A stretch of 64,000 nt of DNA. It comes from Pratylenchus scribneri (lineage: Eukaryota > Nematoda > Chromadorea > Rhabditida > Pratylenchidae). Made by a program: the position numbers and the translations under genes. Within the stretch, counting starts at the first letter, position 1, and each line of letters begins with the position of its first letter. Positions 1-11,058 of this stretch are shown one piece after another. The notes beneath the pieces were generated by a model that ran no database searches, had not been told where the DNA came from, and saw only the letters and a list, made by a program, of their open reading frames with translations. The stretch covers positions 372,001-436,000 of the forward strand of contig JAQSEB010000107.1 of assembly GCA_030063045.1 (NCBI GenBank), written 5' to 3'.

Positions 1-578
1 CCCAATATTTTTTTAGTCTTATTCTTTCATTTTTATTTTATCCCCCAATTCCCTCATCTGTAGCCTAATTTCATCCCTATAAATTCTCTAATAAATTCAT
101 ACCTCAACAATTGAAGGCCTGCGCTAAATGGGCCAAGGCGCGCGCATCTTGGCCAATGGCAAACCTTATCGTGGCAAACCGCGAAATAATGAAGTAAAAT
201 TTAAAACAGGCAAATTTTTTAATTTAAAATTTATCTTTTACGTCACTTATAAAAGTTTTAAACACAAAACAGCACCATTCATTACCCAATTTTATAATCG
301 AAAGAGTCTTTTGTTCATAGCTCAACAGGAAGAACCAATTTGTAAAGGCGAAATGGCATTTGGAAGCCTTAAATGTCCTCTAAAAAGTGGCTTTTATAAT
401 TTGTAGAAAACTTTTTTTTATAAAATTTACAGCTTCTCCTCAATGGGATAATTGCATACTGAATTTCTTCTTCCGTAATATTTATCAAAATATATAAAAA
501 AAGTTGCATTTAATTTTTATATGAAAATTTAAAAAAATAGTTATTAAAAAAATTAAAAATTTCTGGATGGAATAATTT
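1..578. other. Intergenic edge with fragments of two dispersed repeats
   Basis: No convincing gene is seen. Bases 1-130 resemble the pyrimidine-rich repeat unit found upstream of paralogues A and B (around 6.1-6.3 kb and 20.4-21.0 kb). Bases about 300-415 carry one arm of a fold-back element, recognised by the phrase AAATGTCCTCTAAAAAGTGG, which also occurs near 19.5 kb. Bases 460-540 match the 3' flank of paralogue B (around 16.24-16.32 kb), so the duplication that made A and B included 3' flanking DNA. The open frame at 128-406 is not supported by splice signals or by any recognisable protein. Confidence 0.5.
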
Positions 579-3500
579 TTAAAATATATCCCCAAAATTT
601 TCCTCGTCTTCCTCAAGACAATGACCAATGGATTCTAATAATTGTTTGAACATTTCTGGCGTAACCTTTTCCTTTTCTTTCGTACTCAATTCATCAGTGA
701 CCTTCACGATTTTAGCCAAATTTTGTAGAACTTAAAAAATCAATTTTAAAAATTTTTTTAAAACTTTAAATGATCGGTGAAAATCCAGGGTAGTATTTTA
801 TTAGTCCATACCTCAATGAGGCAATATTAAAACAAAACTAGGAAGATGATATACCATTGGAAAGATGGAAAGCCTTAAATGTCCTCTATAATTTGGCTTT
901 TTTAATATTTTTAGGAAATCTTACATTAAAAAAAGTCACAAGTCTTAATGTAATAAACCCTGATTTTTGGAGTATTGGAGGCTCTTATTTTACAAATTAT
1001 TTTATTTTTTCAGATTTTTCAAAAAATTTGGTAAAGCCATTTTTAGAAGACATTTAGGACTTTAAAATTGTATATCACTGTTCATTGGTTGCTTCCTTGT
1101 TGAGCTATGGACAGAAAAATGGGTCCGGGTATCGAAAATATTATTAAAATATTTATTACTCACATTTTTCTGTGGATTTCAATCGATTTTTTGTTTCCTC
1201 AATATCATCAAAAATTTTCCAATTCTTTTCAATTTTATCCCACAAATTTCATAGAATTTCAATGCATTTTCGAATATTTCAACCATTCTTTGGAGATTTT
1301 CAATAAAATTTTGCCCACCCAAATTGTGCCAATTCAACCATTCCACTTGCTTTACAAATTTGGGCCAATATCCTGGCCAATACAAATAATTTTCTAACAT
1401 ATTTTCGACCACTACTAATCCCGATTTTTCATTTACGCTGAAAATTACACGGAAAATATATATGTATAATCCCGACTAAAAATCAGAATTTCCGGAATAA
1501 AAATCAGAATTCTTTCCGGAATGAAAATCAGAATTCTTTCCGGAATGAAAATCAGAATTTTTTCCGGAATAAAAATCAGAATTCTTTCCGGAATGAAAAT
1601 CAGAATTCTTTCCGGAATAAAAATCAGAATTCTTTCCGGAATGAAAATCAGAATTCTTTCCGGAATGAAAATCAGAATTCTTTACGGAATGAAAATCAGA
1701 ATTCTTTCCGGAATGAAAATCAGAATTCTTTCCGGAATGAAAATCAGAATTCTTTCCGGAATAAAAATCAGAATTCTTTCCGGAATGAAAATCAGAATTC
1801 TTTCCGGAATGAAAATCAGAATTCTTTCCGGAATGAAAATCAGAATTCTTTCCGGAATGAAAATCAGAATTCTTTCCGGAATGAAAATCAGAATTCTTTA
1901 CGGAATGAAAATCAGAATTCTTTCCGGAATGAAAATGAGAATTCTTTCCGGAATGAAAATCAGAATTCTTTCCGGAATGAAAATGAGAATTCTTTCCGGA
2001 ATGAAAATCAGAATTCTTTACGGAATGAAAATCAGAATTCTTTCCGGAATGAAAATCAGAATTTTTTACGGAATGAAAATCAGAATTCTTTCCGGAATGA
2101 AAATCAGAATTCTTTCCGGAATAAAAATCAGAATTCTTTCCGGAATGAAAATCAGAATTCTTTCCGGAATGAAAATCCAGAATTCTTTCCGGAATGAAAA
2201 TCAGAATTCATTCCGGAATGAAAATCAGAACAATTCTTTCCGGAATGAAAATCAGAATTCTTTCCGGAATAAAAATCAGAATTCATTCCGGAATAAAAAT
2301 CAGAATTCTTTCCGGAATGAAAATCAGAATTCTTTACGGAATGAAAATGAGAATTCTTTCCGGAATGAAAATCAGAATTCTTTACGGAATGAAAATCAGA
2401 ATTCTTTCCGGAATGAAAATCAGAATTCTTTCCGGAATGAAAATCAGAATTCTTTCCGGAATGAAAATCAGAATTCTTTCCGGAATGAAAATCAGAATTC
2501 TTTCCGGAATGAAAATCAGAATTATTTCCGGAATGAAAATCAGAATTCATTCCGGAATGAAAATCAGAACAATTCTTTCCGGAATGAAAATCAGAATTCT
2601 TTCCGGAATAAAAATCAGAATTCTTTCCGGAATAAAAATCAGAATTCTTTCCAGAATAAAAATCAGAATTCTTTCCGGAATGAAAATCAGAATTCATTCC
2701 GGAATGAAAATCAGAATTCTTTCCGGAATAAAAATCAGAATTCTTTCCGGAATGAAAATCAGAATTCTTTCCGGAATAAAAATCAGAATTCTTTCCGGAA
2801 TAAAAATCAGAATTCTTTCCAGAATAAAAATCAGAATTCTTTCCGGAATAAAAATCAGAATTCATTCCGGAATGAAAATCAGAATTCTTTCCGGAATAAA
2901 AATCAGAATTTTTTCCGGAATGAAAATCCAGAATTCATTCCGGAATGAAAATCAGAATTCTTTCCGGAATGAAAATCAGAATTCTTTCCGGAATGAAAAT
3001 CAGAATTCTTTCCGGAATAAAAATCAGAATTCTTTCCGGAATAAAAATCAGAATTCTTTCCGGAATAAAAATCAGAATTCTTTCCGGAATAAAAATCAGA
3101 ATTCATTCCGGAATGAAAATCAGAATTCTTTACGGAATGACAACATTTTTGCTATTTTTATTGAAATTAAATAATACATTTTAAAAATCTTTATAGTTCA
3201 TACCTTTCATTTCGCAGTTTATCAACTTCCTTGCAAAATATATTGTTTCGATTCAACAAATACAAGATGGCACGGGCAAAGGCCGCATCGATGGCACTAT
3301 TTAGAAGGTAGTAGAATGAAAAATTTTAAAATATTAAAATATTAATTTACCCACGTTAAACTCAATTTGTTCAAATTAAATGGTCTTAAAAATTTCTATT
3401 TACGCCGAAAAAATTTGAGTAAATTTTTGGGATTTTATTAATTTCCACACATTCTGACAAAATTATAAATTTTTTCAAATGAATATTAGCTTAATATTCT

Positions 3501-5340
3501 AATAAATTTATTATTATTTTTTGAAATTAATTATTGGAAAAATTAGCGGATTTAATTGAAAAAAATCTACATAGTTTAAGTAAAATCGAACAGTTTTGTC
3601 GATTTTTGATTGATATTTATAGCTTTAAAAGTTGTTGTGAGAATTTACCCAAATTCATAGCCTCCCCCTTCACTCACTGTTTGTTGACAATTTGCTCATC
3701 TTTGTCCAAATCCCCATAAAACAAGTACAAATCCAAAATTGGATTCAAATGTTCCAAATCTTCATCCAAGAATTCCGGATGTTCAGCATAAAAAATTTTA
3801 GCCGATTTCATGCCGGAACGCATTTTTAACATGAATCCTTCTAGAATTGGCACAGACCTTCTCTCTAACTCTTTGTTCCTTTGCCTCATTATCAATTCCT
3901 CATTGAATTGCTTTGCTAGCATTCTTCCTTTTTCTTCTTCATTTTCGTCCATTTTATTATTCTTCCACTTTTCTTCATTACCTTTTCCAATGTGCCTTCT
4001 TTCGGCCTCTTCCTCACTTTTTGGCTGATTTTTCCCCATTAGCCATTGATTTGGAAATTGCCAGCCTCAAAATGGGAAATATTTAAAATGGACGAAAGAT
4101 TATAAATGTTTCAGCGGTTTGTCTTAGACCCGTAAACCCTAGACCTAATCGATAAATCACATCAAAATCAAAACGCATCATTTGATTATAATTTGGCTGA
4201 AGGTTTAACTAAATTCTAATTTAGTTTTGAACCATTAAACCAAAATTGGTTTAAACATTTTAAATACCCTTTAATTGTTGACCATACCGAAATTGGTTTA
4301 AACCGTTTAATACCCTTTAATTGTTGACCAAACCAAAATTGGTTTAAACCAATTAATATCCTTTATTGTTCACCAATCCATGTCAAATTATATACCATTC
4401 AATACTTTTTGACTAGTTCTATCCAATTTTGGGTATGTGGTTTGGGAATAGTGGACAAACCACTGAACCGTTTGTAATCTTTTCGCCATTTCCAATTTTT
4501 TTTTGCCAAATTAAAAATACCTATTCCAAATCCGGGCGGATTCCATTCTGAATCCGATTCGTCTGGCGCTGAATTCGCCTTTGCCTTCGTCTTTATCAAA
4601 TATTTTCTTTTTACTGGCTTCAAAAAATGCGTGCCATTCGATTTGACGGACATTGAGGGGAAATTCATTTGAGTTTGCATGGATAAATTTGCTCGAGGCC
4701 GAGTTTTATTAACAATGCCGGATTGTCCGAAAATGCCGTGGGCACCAGGCAAATCTAACATTTGAATTAATTTTTCTTTTTTGATATATCTTGGCGAAAA
4801 ATTCTCGCTATGTGTTCATTTTTGGTAAAAATTTTTCATTTCGCGGCAAATTTTTGTTCTAATTTTTCCTTGGGTGGCCATATTTTGCTAAAAATTTTAC
4901 TTTTGAGGGGGCATTTTGTGTTAGAATTTTTGCCTACGGAACAAAATAGAATCCTATGCGCATTATAAAACGACTATGACGCCCCCACAGTCTTTATTAT
5001 TATTATAGTTTAATTGTTTCAAATTAAGAGGCATTAAATTTATTTATTTACAACTAAAAATTCTTGCAAAAATGTATAAATAAAATAACGATAAAAATTG
5101 AGGAAAAATTTTTCTAATCATTTTTACAACTTTTTAAAAATGTTCCTTTTTCTGAAAATGCCCCTCCCCCCAAACCGAAATACACCCCTGCCCTTACCAC
5201 TAAATTTCAATAAAATTAAAATTATTACTCAATTTTGAGTGGGATGTAGGCACATTTTTGATGGCAGCAGAAGAAAATGTTGCAGAAGCAAAAGAACAAA
5301 ATGTGATCAAAATTAGCAAAAATATTAGCAGGGAACGCAT
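579..5340 (-). CDS. Secreted helical protein, paralogue A (six exons, frameshifted)
   Basis: Unrecognised family; first of three paralogues. Exons (5' to 3'): 5340-5229, 4775-4521, 4065-3678, 3296-3204, 1437-1164, 730-579; phases agree at every junction. Exon 1 encodes a signal peptide (MRSLLIFLLILITFCSFASA). Exon 2 has the shared block SAPDESDSEWNPPGFGIG. Exon 3 is charged and helical (RRSVPILEGFMLKMRSGMKSA region). Exon 4 has the conserved AIDAAFARAILYLLNR. Exon 5 has NMLENYLYWP and FVKQVEWLNWHNLGGQNF; it carries an in-frame 12-bp duplication (extra GYWP) and, compared with B, a 7-bp deletion near 1240 that shifts the frame. Downstream codons still match B in the shifted frame, so this is a recent lesion or a sequence error. 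The exon 2/3 intron is a fold-back element. Secretion is inferred from the signal peptide; function is unknown. Confidence 0.7.
790..1110. mobile_element. Fold-back (MITE-like) element, 'CCTCTA' family, in paralogue A
   Basis: The left arm (CTCAATGAGG, then GATATACCATTGGAAAG and CTTAAATGTCCTCTA) is repeated as a diverged reverse complement on the right (AGAAGACATTTAGGAC, TATATCACTG, CCTTGTTGAGCTATGG). It lies in the exon 5/6 intron of paralogue A. A homologous element sits in the same intron of paralogue B, so it was present before the two genes separated. Confidence 0.65.
1492..3140. repeat. 24-bp minisatellite array, about 69 units
   Basis: The tandem unit is 24 bp and contains the palindromes GAATTC and TTCCGGAA followed by an A-rich spacer. 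Variants differ mainly at the base before CGG (C or A) and at GAATGA/GAATAA. Because 24 is a multiple of three, several frames stay open through the array and give long octapeptide-repeat ORFs (MKIRILSG, NENQNSFR), which I regard as spurious. The array lies in the exon 4/5 intron of paralogue A. A few units carry 1-3 bp insertions that shift phase (near 2175, 2230, 2570 and 2930). Confidence 0.95.
4066..4520 (-). mobile_element. Fold-back element acting as an intron in paralogue A
   Basis: Inverted arms end in TTTGGC..AAATGGCGAAAAG-like sequence and enclose about three copies of the 46-bp motif (GGTTTAAACC, TTGTTGACCAAACC). On the minus strand the segment starts GTATTTTT directly after GGAATAG and ends TTTTGAG just before GCTGGC. 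These are a consensus splice donor and an acceptable acceptor. Removal joins codons GGA-ATA-G/GC-TGG, reproducing the uninterrupted exon of paralogue B at the same point (GFGIGGWQFP in B; GFGIGWQFP here). Confidence 0.75.
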
Positions 5341-5536
5341 TGGTAGAAGGGGTAATATATTAAATGGCTTAATTTAGGTGAAATTGAGACTTGAATGAGG
5401 CAAGGAAATTCCTATTTTAGAAATGATAGAGAGGGGAAATAATTTGATAAATTCAATCAGCATTTTTAAGGAAAGACGGACAGCTAAATTTGCCAACAAT
5501 AAATTCAATAAAATGTGACGACTGGACGGTCGTCCA

Positions 5537-5645
5537 TGGATTTCGGCACATCGATTAATTTTTGGGTGGGGTTCGGATTTCGGCACATCGATTAATTTTT
5601 GGGTGGGGTTCGGATTTCGGCACATCGATTAGTTTTTGGATGGGG
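5537..5645. repeat. 37-bp tandem repeat, three units
   Basis: The unit contains CGGCACATCGATTAATTTTT followed by GGGTGGGGTTC. Two units are identical and the third differs at the end (ATTAGTTTTTGGATGGGG). It lies about 200 bp upstream of the paralogue A start codon. An 83-codon minus-strand ORF here is a by-product of the repeat. Confidence 0.85.
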
Positions 5646-5799
5646 ATCAAGCAAAATTAAATTTCCAGTTCCATTCTAAAATCCACTTGGGCCATCAATT
5701 TTACTCTAAATTGCTAATACATCTCTTCTATGATCTTTTCCATCTATATTATAGCTTCCTTAAAATTCTCTCTCTCCAAAACATTTCTGCGCACTCCTT

Positions 5800-6310
5800 T
5801 TCGAACTACGGGCATCGCAGGAAATAAATTGGCCCAGAGGTAAGCGGTGGCCAAAATGACTTTTCCAATGCCCAAATTGGGATAGAAGGTAAAAGTTTGG
5901 ATGACTTGAATACATTTGAATGTGAAATGAGGTTAATGAATGAACAGAAAAAATCCTTCTCAAGAATGACTTGGGAATTTTCTTGGCTTAAACAAATTGA
6001 GCGAGAGGTCAAAAGGCAAACCGTACCAAAAATAGGCCAATACCCAAATAATAGTTTTGCTTAAAATCATATGAAGATGAGGGTATAATTGAATGGAACG
6101 GAAAAAAGTCCTTCTCAAATTATCCAATATTTTTTTTCTAAATCTTTCATTTTCCATTTTATTCATTGCATTCTCGATTTTGTTTTCTATAAGCTTTTTT
6201 CTCCTCTCAATAGCTTCCCAAATTAATTCCTCCTTCCAAAAATTTCCATGCAATTTCCCCTTGGCCGCATCGCTTCCCCCCATTCAAGGCCATATTGATT
6301 GATTGATTGG
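5800..6310. repeat. Diverged upstream repeat units, two copies
   Basis: Two copies of a roughly 250-300 bp unit share phrases such as GCCAATGCCCAAAT, GGATGACTTGAATA and ATATGAAGATGAGGG, each followed by a pyrimidine-rich stretch (TCTTTCATTTTCCATTTTAT). The same unit occurs about four times at 20.16-21.18 kb upstream of paralogue B. Its placement 5' of two paralogous genes suggests it was duplicated with them; whether it is regulatory cannot be told. Confidence 0.6.
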
Positions 6311-6944
6311 CCAAATCCAAGAGAAAATTGAGGGGTGAGATTGTTTTTTTTTGGAGAGCTAATTAGCTGTTGTTAATTAGACAAAAACTTAAAAGACAAA
6401 GATTTCGATATTTTCGGTATTACGGTATTCAAGAAATATTTTTCTTAAAAAATAAAAAAATTATGAAATAGAAAATTTTTTTATCAAAATGATTCCACAA
6501 GGAAAAAATTTAATGAAAATATCCAAAAAGACCTTTTTTAGTTTTTATCATTAACTCAATACAGAAAAACTAATGGTGAGGCATCGGTCTGGATTCCATT
6601 CTTTATTACCGAATTAATGCTGATTCGGGATATCGAAAATTACTGAATGGGATGGGATTCCGTACATTTCGATATCTAAAAACTTGGATAATTTATTTTT
6701 TAATTATTGGTTTCAATTTATAAATCAAAAATTCTCCTAAATTTTATCAATTTTACCTATTAAATATTAAAAATTCATTACTCATCAAATGTGAATTTAA
6801 TAATTTAAGAATCAGATGATTCATTGGTTATTAATAAATTTTTATTAATTTAATAAATTCTCATTCACATTCATCAATAATTTCATAAAAATATTATTTT
6901 TCAAATATAATTTTATTATTACTTTTTTTTATTATCCTTGGAAA

Positions 6945-9900
6945 ATGTCAACAAATTATTTTTCCTTAAATCATATTTTTCTGGAAGTTATTTTGATTTT
7001 GATGATTTGCCGAGGGCACTTAAATCAATTCGCTGATGAGATGTATGTGTCCCACTAATAAGAATTTATTTATTTTATTAAATCTTAAATAATAAAAAAA
7101 ATTCAAATTTTAACAGAACTGAAATTAAATTACCGTTTGATGGACAATGTTCCGCCGGAAATGGATCATTTACATTCTTCAATGTGGATTTTCGATTTTC
7201 TAAATTCCGGGAATTGCTTTTGGCTGAAACAACAAATAATAAATGCTTAACGTAAGACCAGAATATAAACAAAATTTTATTCATTTCAGATTTTTGTTCT
7301 GTTATGAGAGTGCCAGTGAATTTATGAAACCTCAATTCAAAGTATTTTATAAAAATAGGTTGAATAAAATAAATTATACGTATATTTATTAAGATTGTGA
7401 ATAAAAATAACAACGAAATTTGGAATTTGTGCATGGAAAATTGGCATGGTTTTAGTATTGTTTTTTGCTTGGATGATCGTGAAACATTGAAATTGAGTAT
7501 TTCATTTTCGTTCATTGCAGAAGAAATGAGGTCAAATTGAAATAAAAATAATACAATAATTTAATTATATTTATATTCAAATAGAAAATTGGTAAATTTT
7601 TACTCGACAATGAATTTTTTTCGCTTTCGATTCCAACCAAATATTGTTCAAATTTCTTATCAAATTGATGATGATGAAAAAATGCAAGAATTATTTGTGG
7701 CTAAATACATTGATGAATATTATATAGGATATAGTAGTGGTCAACAAAGTATTTCGCTTTACAACGGAAATAAAATACTTCAAAAAGATTCGGTAAAAAG
7801 ATATTTAATTGAGCGTAAAATTAATTTACAAATTATTCTAAATAATTCAGTATCCGTGGAATGTTTTTTTGGATATTGCTTTGTTCAAAAAAATTCAACA
7901 AAAGGGAAATGATCACAATGATGAAAATGATATTTCAATTTCAAAAGGCCATTTTCAAATTCATCATCCACAAGTGTGTGTGCCAAAAACAAATACAACT
8001 AATCAAACAATTTCGATTGATTGCAAAGATAGGTCTTGCGAAGGTAGTTTTTTTTTATTATCAATTCTTTATTTTTATATTTAAACAAATTTATAGAACA
8101 ATGTGGGAAAAGATATCGTAATAAAGAGGTTATTTTTTGAATTTTATTTTAAAAAAAGTGAAGAAAATGTAATTAAAAAAATTCGGATTGTTCTGAAGTT
8201 TTGTGTTTTTAGTTAATTCTGATTTTTTGTGTTTTTAGTTAATTCTGATTTTTTGTATTTTTAGCTAATTCTGATTTTTTGTGTTTTTAGTTAATTCTGA
8301 TTTTTTGTGTTTTAGTTAATTCTGATTTTTTGTGTTTTTAGTTAATTCTGATTTTTGGGGTTTTAGTTAATTCTGATTTTTGTGTTTTTAGTTAATTCTG
8401 ATTTTTTGTGTTTTTAGCTAATTCTGATTTTTTGTGTTTTTAGTTAATTCTGATTTTTTGTGTTTTTAGTTAATTCTGATTTTTTGTGTTTTTAGTTAAT
8501 TTTGATTTTTGGGGTTTTAGTTAATTCTGATTTTTTTTAATTCTAATTTTTTTATATTTTTATTTAATTCTGATTTTGTATTTATAATTATTCTGAAATT
8601 TTGTATTTTATCTAATTTTGGTTATAAAATACACAAAATCAAAAAAAAATCAATTCCAAATGTGAACGCAGAATATTGTCTTGAATTTTATGGAATAAAT
8701 TAAAAAAGTTTGAGCAGATTTTTTAAAAAGATACCAAAAAAATAAAAGCAAATTGAATTAATTGGTCATATATAAAAAATTTTATAATCTTAATTCCATA
8801 TTTACTTTTTCATTGTAAATAAATTTTTAATATTTTTTAAAAATATATACTCTACATAAATTCAGATACATTTTAATAATTCTTAAAATATATATCCAGT
8901 AGAATAAATTTTTTTAAATTCAATTATTGTACACTTTTCTGCATATTTATCGAAATTTTTAGAGTCTTAAATTAAAATTCAACTTTTTTAAACTAATATT
9001 TATAGAAACATCATCCTAGAGAAGCATTGATATCACATGGACAAAGTATTATGGATGCAACCAAATGGCCATGGATGGTAGCAATGAAAATGACTTTTGC
9101 AGTAATAAATGAACAGGGTGAGGAAATAGCAGAATCCTCTTCACGATGTACTGGCGCAATCATTCACTGTAATTATGTGCTAACTGCGGCACATTGCGTT
9201 GTTAAGGAAATTGTAAGCCAATAAATAATTTTAGAAAATAATATGATTTAATTTCTGAAATAATCATAGCAAATTTAAATATTGGTATAGTTTTAAAATT
9301 TTTTATGGTTTTTTAATTGACAAATAATTATGTTAATTTTTAATAAATTTTTTTTAGTCACATCGGAATGGTCAAATTGTTAGGAAAAAATTACTTGGAG
9401 TTAAAATTTATGCTGGTCATTTCGATATATCCAATCCAACTGTGCAAATTATTGAAGAAAAGCCGGCAACTGTGATTGTCCATGAAAATTCTGAAAAATA
9501 TTACTTAAAAGAAAGATTCCTTTATATGGATGTAGCTTTAATAAAAGTTATATTTAATAAATATATTAATAATTTATTTTAATTCAGCTTTCCCAGCCAT
9601 TGAAATTTGGTGAAAATATCAGGTCAATTTGTTTGGCTAATTTTGAATTGCGAAAAAATAAAATTGTACATGTCGCTGGATGGGGCTATAAAGAAGGTTG
9701 GGAGGTTCGAAATTTACTACAAAATAATATTATATTATTTTTTAGAAATGGATTATGTGGGCGCAACGTAATAAATAATTAATAAAATTATTATTAATTT
9801 TAATTAATTTTTATAAAATAATAAGATGGTTTATGAACGAAATTTTTTATCTCACTTTTTTTATTTTTAACAAAAAAGAAGTTTTGTCTTCTAATAAATT

Positions 9901-11058
9901 AATAACCAATTTTAGATCCTATAAATCAATTCCATCTTGTAGATCTCATCAAGACAAATCAAATGTCATAGAAAATATCAGTTTTAAGCACAAAATTTAA
10001 ATGTTTAAAAATAAAAGTGGAAATATGGTTTAATAGGTTTAATACACTTTAATTGTTGACAACCAAAATTGGTTTAAACCGTTTAATACCCTATAATTGT
10101 TGACCAAACCAAAATGGGTTTAAACCGTTTAATACCCTTTAATTGTTGACCAAACCAAAATTGGTTTAAACCGTTTAATACCCTTTAATTGTTGGCCAAA
10201 CCAAAATTTGTTTAAACCGTTTAATACCCTTTAATTGTTGACCAAACCAAAATTTGTTTAAACCGTTTAATACCCTTTAATTGTTGACCAAACCAAAATT
10301 GGTTTAAACCATTTAATACCCTTTAATGTTATCCAAACCATGGCAAAATATATTCTATTCAATGCGTCTCGGTGAGATATACAAAATGGTATAAAGTTTG
10401 TAGGATCTAAACTCGGTTTCTAATTTATTTGATATCAAAAAGTACTTTTGGGGTTAAAAATAAAAAGTGAGGTAAAAAATAAAAAATGGGATAAAAAGAT
10501 TTTTTCATAATTATTGAAATTGAATTTAAAATATTTTATAATTCTAGCAGTCCATCTGTTCGGGAAGATGAAAAAATTCTGCATGAATCTGTGGCAAAAA
10601 TAATTGATAATGGAAAATGTTTGTCGGTTGCAACCGACGCAATTGAAGAGTATTTTAGAGGAAATTCGGAAGAAGAGCTTCAAGAAATTGTGAAAATCCT
10701 AGAAGAAATCAGCAAAGCCAGCTATTGTTTGCAAGGAATTGATAATTCAACAATACAGATGGTTGATTAAAATATACGAAATTTAAATAAATTTTAATTT
10801 TTTCCCTTATAAGGGTGATAGCGGTAGCCCAATGATGTCTTCCGTGAATGGAACTTGGTTCACTTTTGGTATTGCTTCTATGACTTTTTTAAGGAACTCC
10901 TTGGAACACCCACCCTTGCCATGTTGGAAATTTATTTTTAAATAAAATAATTTATTTTCAAATTCAAATATTTAGTTTATTATACTAAAATTGATGGACA
11001 ACTTTGTGATTGGATTAAAATTAAGACCGAAGGAGAAGTGCAATGCAGTGATTTTTAA
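6945..11058 (+). CDS. Secreted trypsin-like (S1A) serine protease with N-terminal extension
   Basis: Exons: 6945-7042, 7117-7251, 7290-7358, 7585-8043, 8097-8128, 9006-9212, 9358-9546, 9588-9696, 9746-9767, 10548-10761, 10814-10922, 10976-11058 (about 573 codons). Exon 1 encodes a signal peptide. Exons 2-4 encode a beta-rich, Cys-containing domain of about 200 residues that I do not recognise (LPFDGQCSAGNGSFTFFNVD). Exon 5 supplies the CGKRY linker. The catalytic triad is present: His in TAAHC, Asp in DVALIK, Ser in GDSGSP. The pocket is atypical: Thr at the position equivalent to trypsin 189, no Cys191 or Cys220, and SMT where SWG is usual, so specificity is probably not tryptic. A 22-nt micro-exon restores phase. 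Exon 4 needs a one-base frame change near 7860-7912 (T7 and A7 runs), which is either a lesion or a sequencing error. Confidence 0.85.
8205..8600. repeat. 26-bp minisatellite, about 14 units, in protease intron
   Basis: The degenerate tandem unit contains GTGTTTTTAGTTAATTCTGA followed by a T run of five to seven. It lies in the intron between exons 5 and 6 of the protease gene. Each unit holds a TTTTTAG that looks like a splice acceptor, so cryptic acceptor use is possible. Confidence 0.9.
10020..10435. mobile_element. Fold-back element with six 46-bp core units, in protease intron
   Basis: About six tandem 46-bp units (ACCCTTTAATTGTTGACCAA, GGTTTAAACC) are followed by the family's right arm (AATGCGTCTCGGTGAGATAT, AAACTCGGTTTCTAATTTAT). 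The left arm is weak, so the element looks partly eroded. It lies between the 22-nt micro-exon and the next exon of the serine protease gene. Confidence 0.7.

Larger units (their letters stand above)
5341..6944. other. Intergenic region between paralogue A and the protease gene
   Basis: No gene is seen. It holds a short 37-bp tandem repeat (5537-5645), the upstream repeat units at about 5800-6310 and, to the right of 6.35 kb, AT-rich DNA without features I can name. Bases 6590-6670 contain a weak inverted repeat around GGGATATCGAAA and its complement. Confidence 0.5.

Noticed and set aside
1492..3140. Possible CRISPR array (regular 24-bp repeats)
   Set aside because: The repeats are contiguous with no unique spacers, and the genome is eukaryotic.
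1521..3184. Long open frames (up to 475 codons) of octapeptide repeats across the 24-bp array, both strands
   Set aside because: A repeat unit divisible by three keeps frames open automatically. The array lies in an intron on the other strand's gene, and several frames are equally open.
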